A stretch of DNA of 64,000 nucleotides. Origin: Crambe crambe (Eukaryota; Porifera; Demospongiae; Poecilosclerida; Crambeidae). The DNA lies in contig OZ004581.1 in NCBI GenBank assembly GCA_963924555.1, positions 1,364,001 to 1,428,000 of the forward strand, read 5' to 3'. The position numbers and the translations under genes are program-made. Positions within the stretch are counted from its first letter, which is position 1, and each line of letters opens with the position of its first letter. The notes under the pieces are model-generated. The model did no database searches. It was not told where the DNA came from and saw only the letters and a list, made by a program, of their open reading frames with translations. Below, piece after piece: positions 11,879 to 24,307 of the stretch.

Positions 11879-11979
11879 CTTCCCCTTTTCTAGCATGTTC
11901 ATGAACTCTCCTGCCAACACTTGACTCAACATTACGAAGGCACAGTCAGCTGTCCCAGTCAGCTGCTCCAACTGCCAGA
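11879..11979 (-). other. Candidate isolated exon of unknown gene
   Basis: A splice-bounded open segment on the minus strand. The acceptor is CATAG, the donor GGGGAAG/GTAATC, and the frame WQLEQLTGTADCAFVMLSQ continues to EFMNMLEKGK. It does not match any exon of the intact EF-hand gene. I do not recognise it, and it may belong to a lost neighbour. Confidence 0.3.
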
Positions 11980-12124
11980 CTATGGAACCTTTTATTGTAT
12001 GATGGTGAAGTGTTTATGCATTCTGCTCAATTTTATCCCTTGCATATATGAAACAGAAGGTTACTAATACAATGGATGTACATTGAATGAGTATAAGGAC
12101 ACTTGCTCTATACACAATCTCTGT

Positions 12125-13200
12125 ATTGAGGACACCTCTATACTAAAGACAATTTCCAAGGTCCCGAAGTGTCCACAATAGAGAGGTCCCACTGTACTTT
12201 AGTGTATCATTCAACCTCTGTATTGAGGACACCTCTATACTAAGGACAATTTCCAAGGTCCCAAAGTGTCCACAATAGAGAGGTCCCACTGTACTTTAGT
12301 GCATCATTCAACCTCTGTATGGACACCTCTATACTAAGGACAATTTCCAAGGTCCCAAAGCAGGGGGGGTCGGACAAGCTTTTCGCGAAATTGGCTCGCA
12401 AAGCTTTGCAAGAATAGACGCGCAGTAAAGAATGGTTGGAATGTAATTAACCTGATGTTTGATAGGCTGTTTCTCCAGCTTTAAGCGTTTGTAGATGATT
12501 TTACCTTGGCACAAGAAAGATCTAGTAAGCTAGTTGCTAGAAAGCAAACCAGTTTTAGCTGGGCTTTGAAATTCAGTTAGCAATTAACCTTTTTCTGAAT
12601 CTCCAAAACAGGACGGGGATGGATTAGGTTCAGTCGATTTTCAGAAATCTACCTGTTAGATCTATCTACAGTCCAATTCAAAGCGTACACATCTCGAGGA
12701 ATAGCAACTTCAAAAAATGTATGTGAATAAAAAGTGCCTACTCAGCAATAATTGACCTTGTCCGACCCCCCCTGGTCCCAACGTGTCCACATAGAAAGGT
12801 TCCACTGCATCATTCAACCTCTGTGTTGAGGACACCTCTCTATACTAAGGACAATTTCCAAGGTCCCAAAGTGTCCACAATAGAGAGGTTCCACTCATTC
12901 AACCTCTGTATTGAGGACACCTCCATACTAAGGACAATTTCCAAGGTCCCAAAGTGTCCACAATAGAGGTCCCACTGTACTTTAGTGCGTCATTCAACCT
13001 CTGTATTGAGGACACCTCTATACTAAGGACAATTTCCAAGGTCCCAAAGTGTCCACAATAGAGAGGTCCCACTGTACTTTAGTGTGTCATTCAACCTCTG
13101 TATTGAGGACACCTCTATACTAAGGACAATTTCCAAGGTCCCAAAGTGTCCACAATAGAGAGGTCCCACTGTACTTTAGTGCATCATTCAACCTCTGTAT
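12125..13200. repeat. Minisatellite, unit about 90-95 bp
   Basis: Repeated units containing CATTCAACCTCTGTATTGAG, GGACACCTCTATACTAAGG, ATTTCCAAGGTCCCAAAG, TGTCCACAATAGAGAGG and CCCACTGTACTTTAGTG. About eight units are seen, several near-identical. A 414-bp MITE interrupts the array. Confidence 0.9.
12361..12774. mobile_element. hAT-like MITE inserted in the minisatellite
   Basis: Ends are CAGGGGGGGTCGGACAAG and the inverse of CAGGGGGGTCGGACAAG. The flanks, TCCCAAAG and TCCCAACG, form an 8-bp target duplication with one mismatch inside a known repeat unit, so the empty site can be inferred from neighbouring units. No coding capacity. CAGGG ends and 8-bp duplications are typical of hAT elements. 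Confidence 0.8.
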
Positions 13201-13225
13201 AGCTAATCGCCTGGGGACGAGGCTA

Positions 13226-14820
13226 TACAGAGCTTGCTGAGCTATCATAAGTCATTAGTTCATTACGACAGATGATAACCAAATATGGCTACAACTAGCA
13301 CTGGATGTCAAGGAATTCAAATATAGAAGGCCATGGGGTTGGGCTCATAATCATGCTTAATGGTTCATGGATGATAGTTACTTAATACACTCCCAATTGT
13401 TACATTACATCAGTCCATGGAAAGCTTATGTCTACCTGGATATCTCAAAGAAAAACTATGTCTATCTTTCTTGGATGTGCGTGCAAGCTGCTTGGTGATT
13501 ATGGCCAAATAAACAACCTTATCCTCGGGCGCTGTTGTTTTCAGCCTCAGTTTGCCTGGCCTTGTGGCTTTCCTTTGAGATGAATGTCACCAAGACTGGC
13601 TAACTTCCAATCTCTGCTGTCAATGTCCTTCACATGGCTCTGTGCCAATCTCTCTAACAGCAGCTCTTGTGATAGGGACCTTAAAGAATATAACACACAC
13701 ACTATGAAAATCTGTTATTCCAAGTGACGTCAGCTCTTGGTAATGAGGTGGAGAAACTAATCAAGGATTTCCAGGACAAAATCAGAGCCAAGGAGGTAGG
13801 ATACATTATTAGTAATGTGCCACTCAGTGTTTGTTTTTCTCACCACTGTTCATTTCAGGAGGAGCAGTTTCGAATGAAGAAGGAGCTGGCAGACTTGGCC
13901 ATCACTCTCAACATGGAGGCCATCTCTCTTCTGTTCCAGAGACTCAAGTAGACTACGATAGCGCCAATTCAGCTCATTTCTGTCAACACAAACAGTTTAT
14001 ACACAGCGAGAGCCTATGAGTCCTAAGCAGATAATTTTAGTCTGGTGATATGTTTGTTGTAGTTATCATAACAGAATGGTCAGTCAAAAATGCTAAAGTT
14101 ATACCTTGATTGCAGCATCATAGTAAATAATCTAGCTAGATATTTTTGTCCACACTTAAATTATGACTAATTGACATACTCTGTCTTGATGTATTTCTTT
14201 GTCGACTGGTTGAGTTTTTGCCTCCCTACTAGTGAGGCCTGTGTCTTGTTCTTGACCTCGTCCTTGTGGCGATGGAGGTCTTGTTGTCGGTACTGCTCCA
14301 GTGCTTGCTCCTTCCCATGGAGAAGACGGTCCTCTTTGGACTGCTACTGGGAAATTTCTGCAGGATGGATTGGGTGAGGGGGAAGGAGGAGGAGGAGAGG
14401 AACCAGGAGAGGGGAGTAGGGATGTGGAGGAGCAAGGGGGAGGGGAAAGAGGGGACAAGAGAGAGAGGATAAGAAGGAGGGGAGGGTGAGGAGGCGGGGA
14501 CAGGGGAGGAGAGAGAAAGGAGGGGACGAGAGAGACAAGGGAAAAGGGGAGGGGGACAAGAGAAAGGATAAGAGGGAGGGGAGGAGAGGAGGGAGGAGGG
14601 GACGACGAAGAAGATAAGAGGGAAAAGGGGAGGAGGGAGTAGAGAAAAGGGAAAGGTGTGATTAGCTGCTAAAAAAACATGATAAAGGAAGGGATAATCT
14701 ACTAGGGATCTACCCTTACTTGACTCATATTGCTTTATGGATCGTTTCTTCTGTTTGATGAGGTCCATCTCGGCTCTCTTCAGATCTCTCTCCTCCTGTC
14801 GATGCTGCCACATGTAATCT
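13226..14820 (-). pseudogene. Coiled-coil protein gene, copy 2, rearranged
   Basis: Parallels 1-1790 in order and flanks. The first exon (about 14712-14817) is open and encodes WQHRQEERDLKRAEMD; the second (about 14180-14371) is nearly identical to copy 1. Lower down the order breaks. The part equivalent to copy 1 positions 300-490 (encoding DFQDKIRAKE and EEQFRMKKELADLAITLNME) lies on the plus strand at 13745-13921, while the flanking pieces stay on the minus strand. Unrelated sequence fills 13560-13740. The inversion cuts two exons, so this copy cannot give the full protein. Confidence 0.65.
14365..14665. repeat. GA-rich purine tract, second copy
   Basis: Counterpart of the tract at 1310-1622, in the equivalent intron of the duplicated coiled-coil gene. 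The block order is similar but lengths differ, as expected for slippage. Confidence 0.85.
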
Positions 14821-15190
14821 GTAAAAGAAACACATTATTACTGAAAGCCTGTCTAATCAGACCACCTACCCTATAATAGACCACCGTATAGAGAAGCCAG
14901 ATCAAGGTCTTGAATGACTAAGAAGTGGTGGCTTCTCTGTATGATAATCATTGTGTTTGAGTAAACTTCTTAATCAGTTATACATCAAATCCCTCACACA
15001 TAATTAAATCATAATAGAAGAGTATATACTCTATCACATACTGTAGATGGCAACATCAGCCTTTGATCTGACTTCTTTGGAGTCATGCAAGACCTTGATC
15101 TGTCCAGTTCATGTGACACAAGCAAGGTCACAGGTGTGATTGTTAAAGAAATCACAGTTAGTATGTGCACAGACACAATGGAATGTAGCC

Positions 15191-15535
15191 CTCAGTCATG
15201 AATACCATTAAATGGCATTAGACATCAGTTGATTGCCCTCAGATACTTGCTTTGAGTGTATCTGTTACCTGCCTCAGTCATGAATACCATTAAATGGCAT
15301 TAGACATCAGTTGATTGCCCTCAGATACTTGCTTTGAGTGTATCTGTTACCTGTCTCAGTCATGAATACCATTAAATGGCATTATGATTGCCCTCAGATA
15401 CTTGTTTTGAGTGTATCTGTTACCTGCGCCTCAGTCATGAATACCATTAAATGGCATTAGACATCAGTTGATTGCCCTCAGATACTTGCTTTGAGTGTAT
15501 CTGTTACCTGCCTCAGTCATGAATACCATTAAATG
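15191..15535. repeat. Tandem repeat, unit about 85-90 bp
   Basis: Four to five units containing CAGTCATGAATACCATTAAA, TGGCATTAGACATCAGTTGA and CAGATACTTGCTTTGAGTGT. One unit has an internal deletion. Not coding. Confidence 0.9.
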
Positions 15536-15705
15536 GTATGACGATGCCACCAAATTATACTACTAACAATCTTGGCTAGCTCTCTTTATTAAAAGTGATA
15601 AACTTTGTGAAACTAATGGGGATGATGCCTGATCTTGGATATACAGTATCCCATAGTATAGTAGCAACATGCATCAATCACAATAGCATGGTATGGCATC
15701 TCTCA

Positions 15706-15819
15706 CCTGTTCTGTAGGACACATATTTCTTCCTTATTGAGTTCCATGCCACAGAGATCAAGAAAGCAATAAGAGAAATGCGTCCAAATCACATGGATAT
15801 TGACTCACTCCTTGCACAC
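15706..15819 (-). pseudogene. EF-hand gene copy B, exon 18 relic
   Basis: Matches both ends of exon 34578-34726 (GMELNKEE and the acceptor-side codons) but has internal deletions, including the codons for KDYDKLRCGR. The donor CAG/GTGAG is retained. Confidence 0.7.
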
Positions 15820-16539
15820 CTGCATGCATGGAAAAATATAATGTGAAACTCAGAAACCAAACCAAAATTTACATACAGTAGTTTCAGAACATGCAGTTGT
15901 CAGAAGAGGCTCTGGAATAGCTAGTGGCTAAAAACAATAGGGCTATTAAAACATAACAGACCACACCAGGTTTCCTGCAGGCACATCAATGATCATACAA
16001 CTGAATGATCATTTGAGAAATCCATATTTTCACCAAAGATCATAGTAGCAAAACCACAGTAGAGCCTCCAACACTAAAATACTTCAAGGCCACCACTGAA
16101 TGTAAAAGGATAAGGATGTTAAACCAAGGATAGGGTGTTCGACCTATGATAACGATAACAGCTGATCCTACTTGAGACGCTTTGGTGATAAGGATAATAC
16201 CTGAATTAGAATTAGGAAAGAGAAGCCTACTTTAAACACTCTATGCTGCCAGTGTGATAAGGAATTAAGAAACAGAATCCTAGCTATTTCCACAGTCACT
16301 AACTCTGTCCATATTGGGACATTAGTTTTTTATCTGAATACAGACACCTTTGGTGTGTACTGGACAGCACACTTTTGAAAAGTAACAAAGATTGCTTGTA
16401 GGCTTGTAGGTCAAGAGTGACTTCCAATTGCCATGGAAGATTCCAATTTGTATTAGGTCTATGGTACACCCCCTTAGTCTATTCAATTCATGATGTTGTA
16501 GGGGGATGATACATAAAGTGGACTGTGTCTATACTGTAC

Positions 16540-16601
16540 CTTGCTTTATCTTGTCTAGCACTTCTTCGATAGTGACAGAATATGATGGAATGAAGTCATC
16601 A
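16540..16601 (-). pseudogene. EF-hand gene copy B, exon 17 relic
   Basis: Matches exon 35593-35658 (FIPSYSVTIEEVLDKI) but has lost 2 bp before the donor, breaking the frame. Confidence 0.7.
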
Positions 16602-16938
16602 TGGACCACCAGAGAGGCACACATGCACACATGGACAATAGGTCCGGAAGTGACACCCACTACAAATTGCTCTCTAAAAATGGCAGACACTTGATGTTAA
16701 TTATGACCTGCCTCTGATGCCATACTCCTCAATATTTACTACCCATCTCTCCTGAAAAACAGAATTAGGAAAGAAACCTTGTCTGCAAAAATTAAGCTTG
16801 TCTGCCTTGAAAATTAGCCGTAGATAGCAGGCATAGTACATCATGTTATTAAAGTGTCACAGTTACACAAAAATATATTTGATCACAATAATTTAATTCT
16901 GGAACAAAGCCATGTACTAAATACAAATTTAATCCACC

Positions 16939-17094
16939 TGTCAAAATCCTGAAAGATCGGTAGAGCAAGGATCCTTCTCTGTCATATTTCCTTGAATTGA
17001 TAAAGGACGTTGGCCAGACACTTTTGGTCATTCATAGACATCTCTGTGAAGTCCACAGCACCAGCACGCAGGGCACAGGTTCTGGAATACTCAC
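16939..17094 (-). pseudogene. EF-hand gene copy B, exon 15 relic
   Basis: Matches exon 36630-36813. It has a 10-bp deletion in the proline-rich codons (VPLPALRAG) and a further change after FKE that creates TGA. Confidence 0.8.
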
Positions 17095-17181
17095 GGCAGA
17101 GACACAAACTGCATTAGAAATATGCAACAATAGATGGAGATGATTGATCTCCTATCCCAAACATATTGACCTAATATTTAG

Positions 17182-17183
<2 letters not shown>

Positions 17184-17255
<72 letters not shown>
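17184..17255. repeat. (TG)n microsatellite
   Basis: About 70 bp of alternating TG. The Cys/Val open frames across it are artefacts. Confidence 0.97.
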
Positions 17256-17257
<2 letters not shown>

Positions 17258-17525
17258 ACAACTCATGCATACAATCACCTAGACCAAAGCTATTGGTGGT
17301 ATCCTGTTCCGAATCCTCTGCTTACTTGCCGCATGCTCTTCCCTCCCTACTTCAATGTAGTGTTAGATAAACTAGAGATGTACTCCAGATCCTGCAAACA
17401 ATCACACGCAGTGCTGCAACCTGCAGATTTGTATGCTCAGATGTAATTATGTCTGATTAGGAAGGGGCTGATTACACTGGAAATTAAATTCGGAATGAAG
17501 TGGATTATGCATGCACTAGGGGAAC

Positions 17526-17546
17526 GGGGGGGGGGGGGGGGGGGGG
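17526..17546. repeat. Poly-G run
   Basis: An uninterrupted run of about 21 G residues. Length is likely uncertain in sequencing. Confidence 0.95.
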
Positions 17547-17827
17547 TGCTCACATAGATGATACAGAGGTTTGCACAGTTCTTGCACCAAGTGCCACACA
17601 CATGCTCAGTAAGTAATACTTAGCAACAAGTGAAAAACAACAAATAGACCAGCAAGTTTGGCAGCACTTAACTTATCCATTATGGGATAGTCCTTCATTT
17701 CTAAACTAGGGTATGCATAGTTTGAGAGTATGCTGTGTTGATAAGCTGCTGCTCTGTTCCTGTTCTCATTCTCCTCCTATGTTTTGGAGCTGGTGATGAG
17801 TGAGATGGGGAAGAAGTTGCTTTCCGT

Positions 17828-19721
17828 TTACCAGCCGTATCTGGCTCTGATATGGCAGTATGCTGGGATTCCAGATGTGAGTTGGGATGGATAATTGAGA
17901 AATGATAAGTCTGAATCAGTGTGGACTACCGAGTTAGAGGAATCAAGATGGCCAGTGTGTGCCCTCACCTGTGGAGATTTGTTAGTAAGCACATCAGATT
18001 TTTTGCTTGGCTGGCATGTTGGTGGAGTAATGCTGTTTTCTGTAGTTTGGAGAGGACTAATGAGCGTATAAGGTTGTGGTTGAAGAGAAAAAGAAGGGAG
18101 TGGTTGAGCTACTTGAACAGTAGTACCATGCCATGAACTGTTTTTGTTACCATTAGCCACGCGAGAATATGTGTGTAAGAAATCCACATTATCAGCAGAT
18201 ACTACGGCTAAGATCTCACTATCTGTGTATTGCTGCACTGTGCTACCAAAGTGGTTCACTTTGAACTGCATAAAACGAGACAAGGTATCTGCTGATGCAC
18301 ACACTCCTACTCTGTTAAGTGTTCTAATCAGTAGTGATGAACCTCCCTGATTCTCTATTATATCAGTCATCAGAACGTGCAATGGTACTGAGCATCGATC
18401 ATCAGTAATGAACATTAGGCTACACAATAAGAACAGGCGCCTGATATTTTTGATATTGTGTGACAAAGTAGTGCTATCTAGCACCTTGGAAGTACCACGC
18501 CTCTCTGATGTTGACTGAGTCAGCAAAGATATGGCTTCCCAAAGTTGGGGGTCCATCTCTTGAATCAGTTTTTGTATGTTTGTTTCAGAGTGGTCTATTG
18601 GAGAGTGAGCATCTTTTTGAAGCCAGTATTTGATTTGTGAATGGACACGCACATTTAACTCTTGTAGGATGTCTTTTGTTGTGCTGATCATGGAACTACC
18701 CTGGTCGTTGGTTACACATGCACCTAAGTTAGCAGAATTTCTTAGCTTCCAGAGTGCCTGTGTTAAAGCAGGTCTGATATCTAAGTTTGACCTATAGAGC
18801 AAAGTTCCATATCTTCGAACAGTGCACTTATAGGAGAGGTGATAGTCCAGTGCAGCAGTTAGACTACTCAGAACCCACCTTGCTTGAAATAGCTTCATGA
18901 TATCCTGCTTGGTTTTTTTCTCCATGAAGTGATTCCATTGCATTGTGGCAAAGTAATTCATGAGCACTAACTAAAAGCATACCATTCCCATGGAGGAGCT
19001 CTGTTCCCACATGAACTACGACCTGCTTCATTGCGTGGTCAATGGCTTCTTCAATGTTTGTAGCACTGGTTATCAGTGGCATAGCTATGCTCTCGATGAT
19101 TCCCTTTAGGTTGGTGTCTGTGCTTGTTAGCTATCTCCCCCCTAGTTATCCTTTTCAAAATCACCAAATGTGCTCGGTAGCATGCATAGCATACCTTATC
19201 ATTTTCTGCAATATGACTGTCATAACCTGCATTTTCTTCAAGGTACTTTTGAATTACTGTGGGGTTTGGACAGACTTTTGGGTTTGATTTCTTCAGTGAA
19301 ATGCCACATGTAATGCAGTGGGTTTGAGTGGGCTGTATTAGGTTATAAATCAAGTGGTAGTGATGCTTGCATAAGGGAGTTGGGACCGGAATTTCCATTG
19401 TGGTACATTGAAATTTTAATGTGTGCAAAGCAGATTGCAGTTGCTGGATGCTTGCCTTGTGAAATGATGCAAATGAATTCTGTGAGCACTCATCAATGCA
19501 GCATTTTGAGTGATGTTTTGATTTTTCCCATCTCGGTGAGTAATTATTATCACTTATTACCCTAGTTATGTCTCTCCTGCATGCATAACACACTTGAGAG
19601 ATTCTGCTAGAGTGCGTGCATCACTGTTCTTCCAGTTGGCAGGAGTAGAAAACTGAAGATGGCATCCCTGACACAATGTGCATTTTGGATTTGGAGGATT
19701 TTTAGACACACTCTTATCCAT
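17828..19721 (-). pseudogene. Frameshifted zinc-finger gene of unknown, probably repeat-associated family
   Basis: A minus-strand reading frame can be followed from MDKSVSKNPPNPKCTLC (about 19721) to a stop near 17828. It breaks at about 19600, 19080 and 18965. The N-terminal third has Cys/His pairs (CTLCQGC, VCYACR, CKHHYH, CITCG, VCYACYRAH), suggesting several zinc-binding knuckles. The rest is helical, ending with segments such as SVPLHVLMTDIIENQGGSS and SADNVDFLHTYSRVANGN. I recall similar uncharacterised proteins in sponges and cnidarians but cannot name a family. It sits inside the intron-14 equivalent of EF-hand copy B, so it arrived by insertion. No terminal repeats were found. Confidence 0.6.
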
Positions 19722-20000
19722 TGCTGATAATAATTGTTTTATATTAACTTTTATTCACTATGTTACTCAATACTATAGCTACTATAGGTCCCTTACCTTA
19801 ATCTCGTATCAATTTGACCACAACAGCTAACCATAATGTACACGGTAAACCACAAAGCAGCTGCATAAAGTGCAGCTGGAATTACTGTTGATTTCATGCA
19901 CTTCCCTTCGCGGGAATCTGTACGGTGCAGCCATATCTATGGTGCAGCACGCGGCTATAAAAGCGCAACATTTCGCCAAAGGCTTATGCCTACTTCTAAG

Positions 20001-20052
20001 AATGTCCGAGTCTGATTCATACCAAGCAACGGCAGAGGAGAGATTTTTGTAG
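20001..20052 (+). pseudogene. 5' piece of the intron-14 ORF, copy B, cut by insertion
   Basis: Encodes MSESDSYQATAEERF and then stops. It matches the start of the ORF at 38651-39229. The continuation of the same copy resumes near 30030, so about 10 kb was inserted between the two pieces. Confidence 0.65.
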
Positions 20053-20069
20053 TGCATGTGCAGCAGTAT

Positions 20070-21488
20070 TCAGTCTAATCGCCAGCGTACATTTACAATA
20101 CTTTTTGTATTACATGATGACGTCATAATTTTTGAGAAAATGGCCGCTGAGGTACATCTCTTGAGCTCGGCTTTTCATCAAACTAGAAACCTTATAGGTT
20201 GTAGGTTTATTCTCAACAGATGGTGATAGGCTTATTCTACCTTACCATCTGCTATGTAAGTAAACAGTAACTCTTTTTAGCATAGAATAGCCATGGTGGT
20301 TGAGAGTCATGGAAGTTTAGATGGCTTTTAAGGGCCCTTCAGAGAGATGAACAGAAGTTATCTTACTACAAACATATAGTCAGTATGTATTCTAACATGT
20401 ATGTCCATACTTTAGGTTGATACTTACATTTTACAGCAAATGGCCCATGTTTGTATATATAAGTGTATGTTTAATATAATCATAGCAGTGTTAGAATCAT
20501 TCTCAAGTTAGAATTTTTCATCTGTCTCAAATAATTTTCATGTCTACTTTGATAGGGTAGACTGTTCATTACTGATCTGGCTCAAATAAGGGTTGATATG
20601 TCGGGTGATGGGCAATATTTAGAGTACTGTTCTCTGTGTTGGATCTGATACACGTTCACTCCCTATGAGCTTGCAAGTTGCAAGGTACTGTAAACCTGAA
20701 TGTAGTGTTCCTTGAAAGTGTGTTTACTATGTTATTCACAGTGAACGCCACCAGTTATTTCCCTGTTAGAAGGTGTGGCTATGTTAGTATGCCTGTAGAC
20801 CCTGTTTTGCATTGCAGTTTAATATACCAGTAGTTACTGATTTGGGCCTTCGGTCCTGGGTGAAAATTTACATTTCCTGCTACTCGGTTATAGCAAGCTT
20901 GACATTGGGTCCAAAATTAACATTTGTTCCATATTCTCTGGATGTATACTGCACGCTCTCCTTATGACACAAATGTAGCAGGGGCCATGTTTACTCCGAT
21001 GTACTTTACTTGTCATTGATCATTGCAGGCACTGAAGAAGAAACAAAGCTGTCAAGACTGTAGTCATTATAGTGTGTATTGTGATTTATTTGTGGCAAAG
21101 ATGTGGTGTCATTTATACTGTGTTATTATGTTTGAACAGAAATGATTGTTGGATATATACATGCAGTAAGTATTCCTCTATAGAATGTACCTGGTATCAA
21201 AATGAAATAACTTGTTTACAGGAAATGGCCCTATAATCCAACAATACACTTGAAATTGAGACATGGCTTGATAACTCTCTAGTGGTAATAGCTACGTGTA
21301 CCAAATTTACACTAAAGGTCATCTGTGCCGGCCTAAAACTGCCGCCCAAGTCTTGTTGATTTATGTTGACAGAATCCAGAGATACAAGGTCATAAAAAAT
21401 ATCCTAGTATCCCAGTGTCCGTATATTCCGCGTGATGAGCATGTGAATTGCGTAAATACAACCGGATGCACGCTGGCGATTAGACTGC
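20070..21488. mobile_element. Candidate non-autonomous element with short inverted ends
   Basis: The left end CAGTCTAATCGCCAGCGT recurs inverted at 21471-21488 (ACGCTGGCGATTAGACTG with one difference). The 1.4 kb between has no convincing coding sequence. No target duplication was resolved. Confidence 0.45.
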
Positions 21489-22112
21489 ATTGAATTGCTT
21501 GCGTGCACTCCGCGTTGTAATTTTTGTTGACCGCACATAAAAAGAGAATAAAGACATCGCTCTGAAACGGATGAATAGAGCGAGCCAGTAAGAAAACAGT
21601 TTTGTCTAATACTTTATACTACTCATTTTGATACTTAAAACAAAATTTTAAACCCTAGTTCATTGATATGGCTAGTTTTTGCCGTGGTTGGTCAATTCCT
21701 GGAGAAGAAAACTGTGTGAAAGGTTTTCTGTGTTGAATTAAGCTATTTTGCATTAAATTTTCCACCAAATGGTATACGTAGAGATAAAGTTTGTTATAGA
21801 ATGCTTTTTTTTCTAAGACTTGAATATTACTGGAAAAAAATCTGGGTTTTGTAAGTTCAGGAGGCCATTAATGTGTGTAATTGTGTGCTCAATTTACCAG
21901 TCTGGGAGAAGTTTACTATGAAAAATAACTAGTTGATGTTGTAGCAAAATAAAAGTAGTTTTGCATGTGCATAGAGTAGTTGACGTTTAGTGTAGGCCTT
22001 AAGTTACACATCATAAATATGCTATAACCATAAACTTTAAAAACCCAATTTGATCAACTCTGAACTGAATGCATGGATAGCTACTCCTACCTGTGACGAT
22101 TTTTTTATATAT

Positions 22113-22566
22113 ATAGTGGCTAAAAGAAGAGTTTCTTGTCTATTCTTGTCTATTTGGATGGAGCATAAAAGCAAGGAAAGGGTTTTCCAAAGTTCAGAAA
22201 AAGAAAATGCTCCTTAGCCCTGAGACCTTGCTGGGTTTGAAAATGACAGGTAGCTAGAGCTTCTTGTTAACTTGCTAATATTTCTTGTTATAGTATTATC
22301 ATTTATGGAATATTCTGTTTTCCATTGATGGAGTGAAAAAAAAATTGAGTGAGCACCTTCTGAAAAGTTTTTTTGGGTGCCAGCGACAAAGAGGTGGAAC
22401 TCATGATAATCCCAGTGTTGAGGAATTTATCAACAACACTCAAGCACTATGGGTGATTGATACATTTTGCAGAGGTCCATTTAGAGGCAATTGCAGGGCT
22501 CACAGTTCCAAGCCTGATTTGGAAAAAGAAAAAGCAAAGCAGAGAATGATTTCCAAACATGAATGA
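22113..22566 (+). pseudogene. P-element/THAP9-like transposase C-terminal relic
   Basis: Two pieces on the plus strand. Positions 22119-22248 encode GFSKVQKKKMLLSPETLLG. Positions 22325-22566 encode KKLSEHLLKSFFGCQRQRGG, then NPSVEEFINNTQALWVIDTF and RGNCRAH. The FFGxxRQRGGxxxNP pattern is characteristic of the C-terminal part of P-element/THAP9-type transposases in invertebrates. An 80-bp gap with GTAGCT and a pyrimidine-rich AG-like end could be a former intron. No N-terminal THAP domain or catalytic core was found nearby, so this is a fragment. Confidence 0.5.
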
Positions 22567-24307
22567 ATCATAGTAACAGAAAAAAAAGCATGCTGCATGA
22601 ATTCTTGATTATTGGTGATGAGGACTTTGCGCAGTCCTTTAGAACATTGGAGGGACTTTTTCGACCTCTGCTTAAAGTTTCAACCACGCACCACCAAATG
22701 AGAATCCACTCATCTTGATCCACCCTTCAATGATCATTTTCAGCAACTCCTTCCCAATTTCGACATTCATATCCATATATAGACCAATTCATTCATCTCT
22801 CGTTACTTCTTCCATGATTTCATCTTTTTTCCACATGATATTTCTCTAGCCTTAATTGCTCGTACAATAGTATACCTCATTTTTTAATCAATAAAAATGT
22901 CAAATGCATCATCTATATAGATCTAATACAAATACAAGCCACTTCTGTTCACATTGAGGATCCAGTTGCTGAAGATTGGACTGCTGCTTCTTCTATAGCT
23001 AGCTCTTCATCCAAAAGTTCCTCTAAACTCAATAACCACTCCATACATATTTTTTCACCATGGACTCTGTCCTTCACAGTTCTATAAATGTATCAAAATG
23101 GACATGCTGCTGTAACAGTAGATCCCCCATCATGTTCACCTAAAAAACCTATCAGATGATATTCTGGAAGATGGGAAATCCACCATATTTTGGTGATGAC
23201 ACCAAGAATTTCTTCCACATTAAGATGAATTCATCCGATGAATAAATGCTATAATGGTAAACCCCCACCTTTGTTTACAGCTGACTTTAAATAGTCAGAG
23301 CTGTTTCAAGTTTGCTATCGATAAAGCAAAACTTGAAAGCTAACATTCATTCCTGCAGTCCAGGCACCATGCATATAACTCTCTTGCAGCTTGCAGAGAT
23401 GCAGAAGCGTTTGATGAAGGAAGTTTAAACCCATTATCGTCTTTTACTGCCTGAATGTATCTCAGACTCATTGAGAGGGGCCAAAAAAGTGAATTACATA
23501 GCTATAATAGCTGGATTTAAGGTTACAATCTTTGCTTACTTGTATTTCTCCTATAGCTTCAGCCATTATCGAAATACTTGCCTCAGCTATTGTTTGGCAA
23601 CGTCTTTGCTGACTCAGCAAACAACGCGGATTGTATCCTAAAATCTCGCGCGAACCACCCGTTTCCAATCCCGTGTCCGGAGGTTATCAGAGAGCGCGGT
23701 AGCGCTCTCTATGTAGGGATGACCTATGACCCTCCATAGGACTAGAGTGACACACCAATTATCAGACGCCACCTATAATCGGACGCCGTATTTTAGTCCA
23801 TACAACTCCACTGAATATGATTGAAGTATGAAATTATAGTAGTAGGAGTGTCTAATATTTCTTCCTAAAATGAGTAGCTATGCTTCAGAACTACCGTCGC
23901 AGTAGCCAATTGTAGAGAGTCCGAAATAAATCTATTTTCGTACGCATACCTTGATGTTCGAACGCCTAACGAAAATCTTGCTTCCTAGTATCCTTGTCAC
24001 AAATAATGTGAGAAAACATTACACTACATTATTTTTAATCACTTTACAGTGAGAAAAACAACTTTGACCTTCCCAGTAGCACTCAATTAGTTCTTACGTA
24101 GTCGGACATCCGAATTTGTATTACGATTATCAAGAAGACGTAACATAAGGCATGTGGTGCATGGTGAGTTGGCTACTTTGCCTTGGCACAAGCTCCTGTA
24201 CACAGTACCACTTCCCCTTTGGCTCCTAAGCACGGGGGTGGAGGTCGAGACCTCTGTACTGGGTCACGGATTTCGAGTAGCATTAGTACTCTTGAGGCTC
24301 TTATTCA

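Noticed and set aside
14229..14813. Long open frame spanning two coiled-coil exons in copy 2
   Set aside because: It reads through the intronic low-complexity tract in a frame that mixes intron and exon; splice sites inside give a better model.
15191..15535. Possible CRISPR-like array
   Set aside because: Contiguous tandem units with no unique spacers, in a eukaryotic context; the same applies to 12.1-13.2 and 32.4-33.0 kb.
17144..17446. Cys/Val repeat ORF
   Set aside because: Produced by the TG microsatellite.
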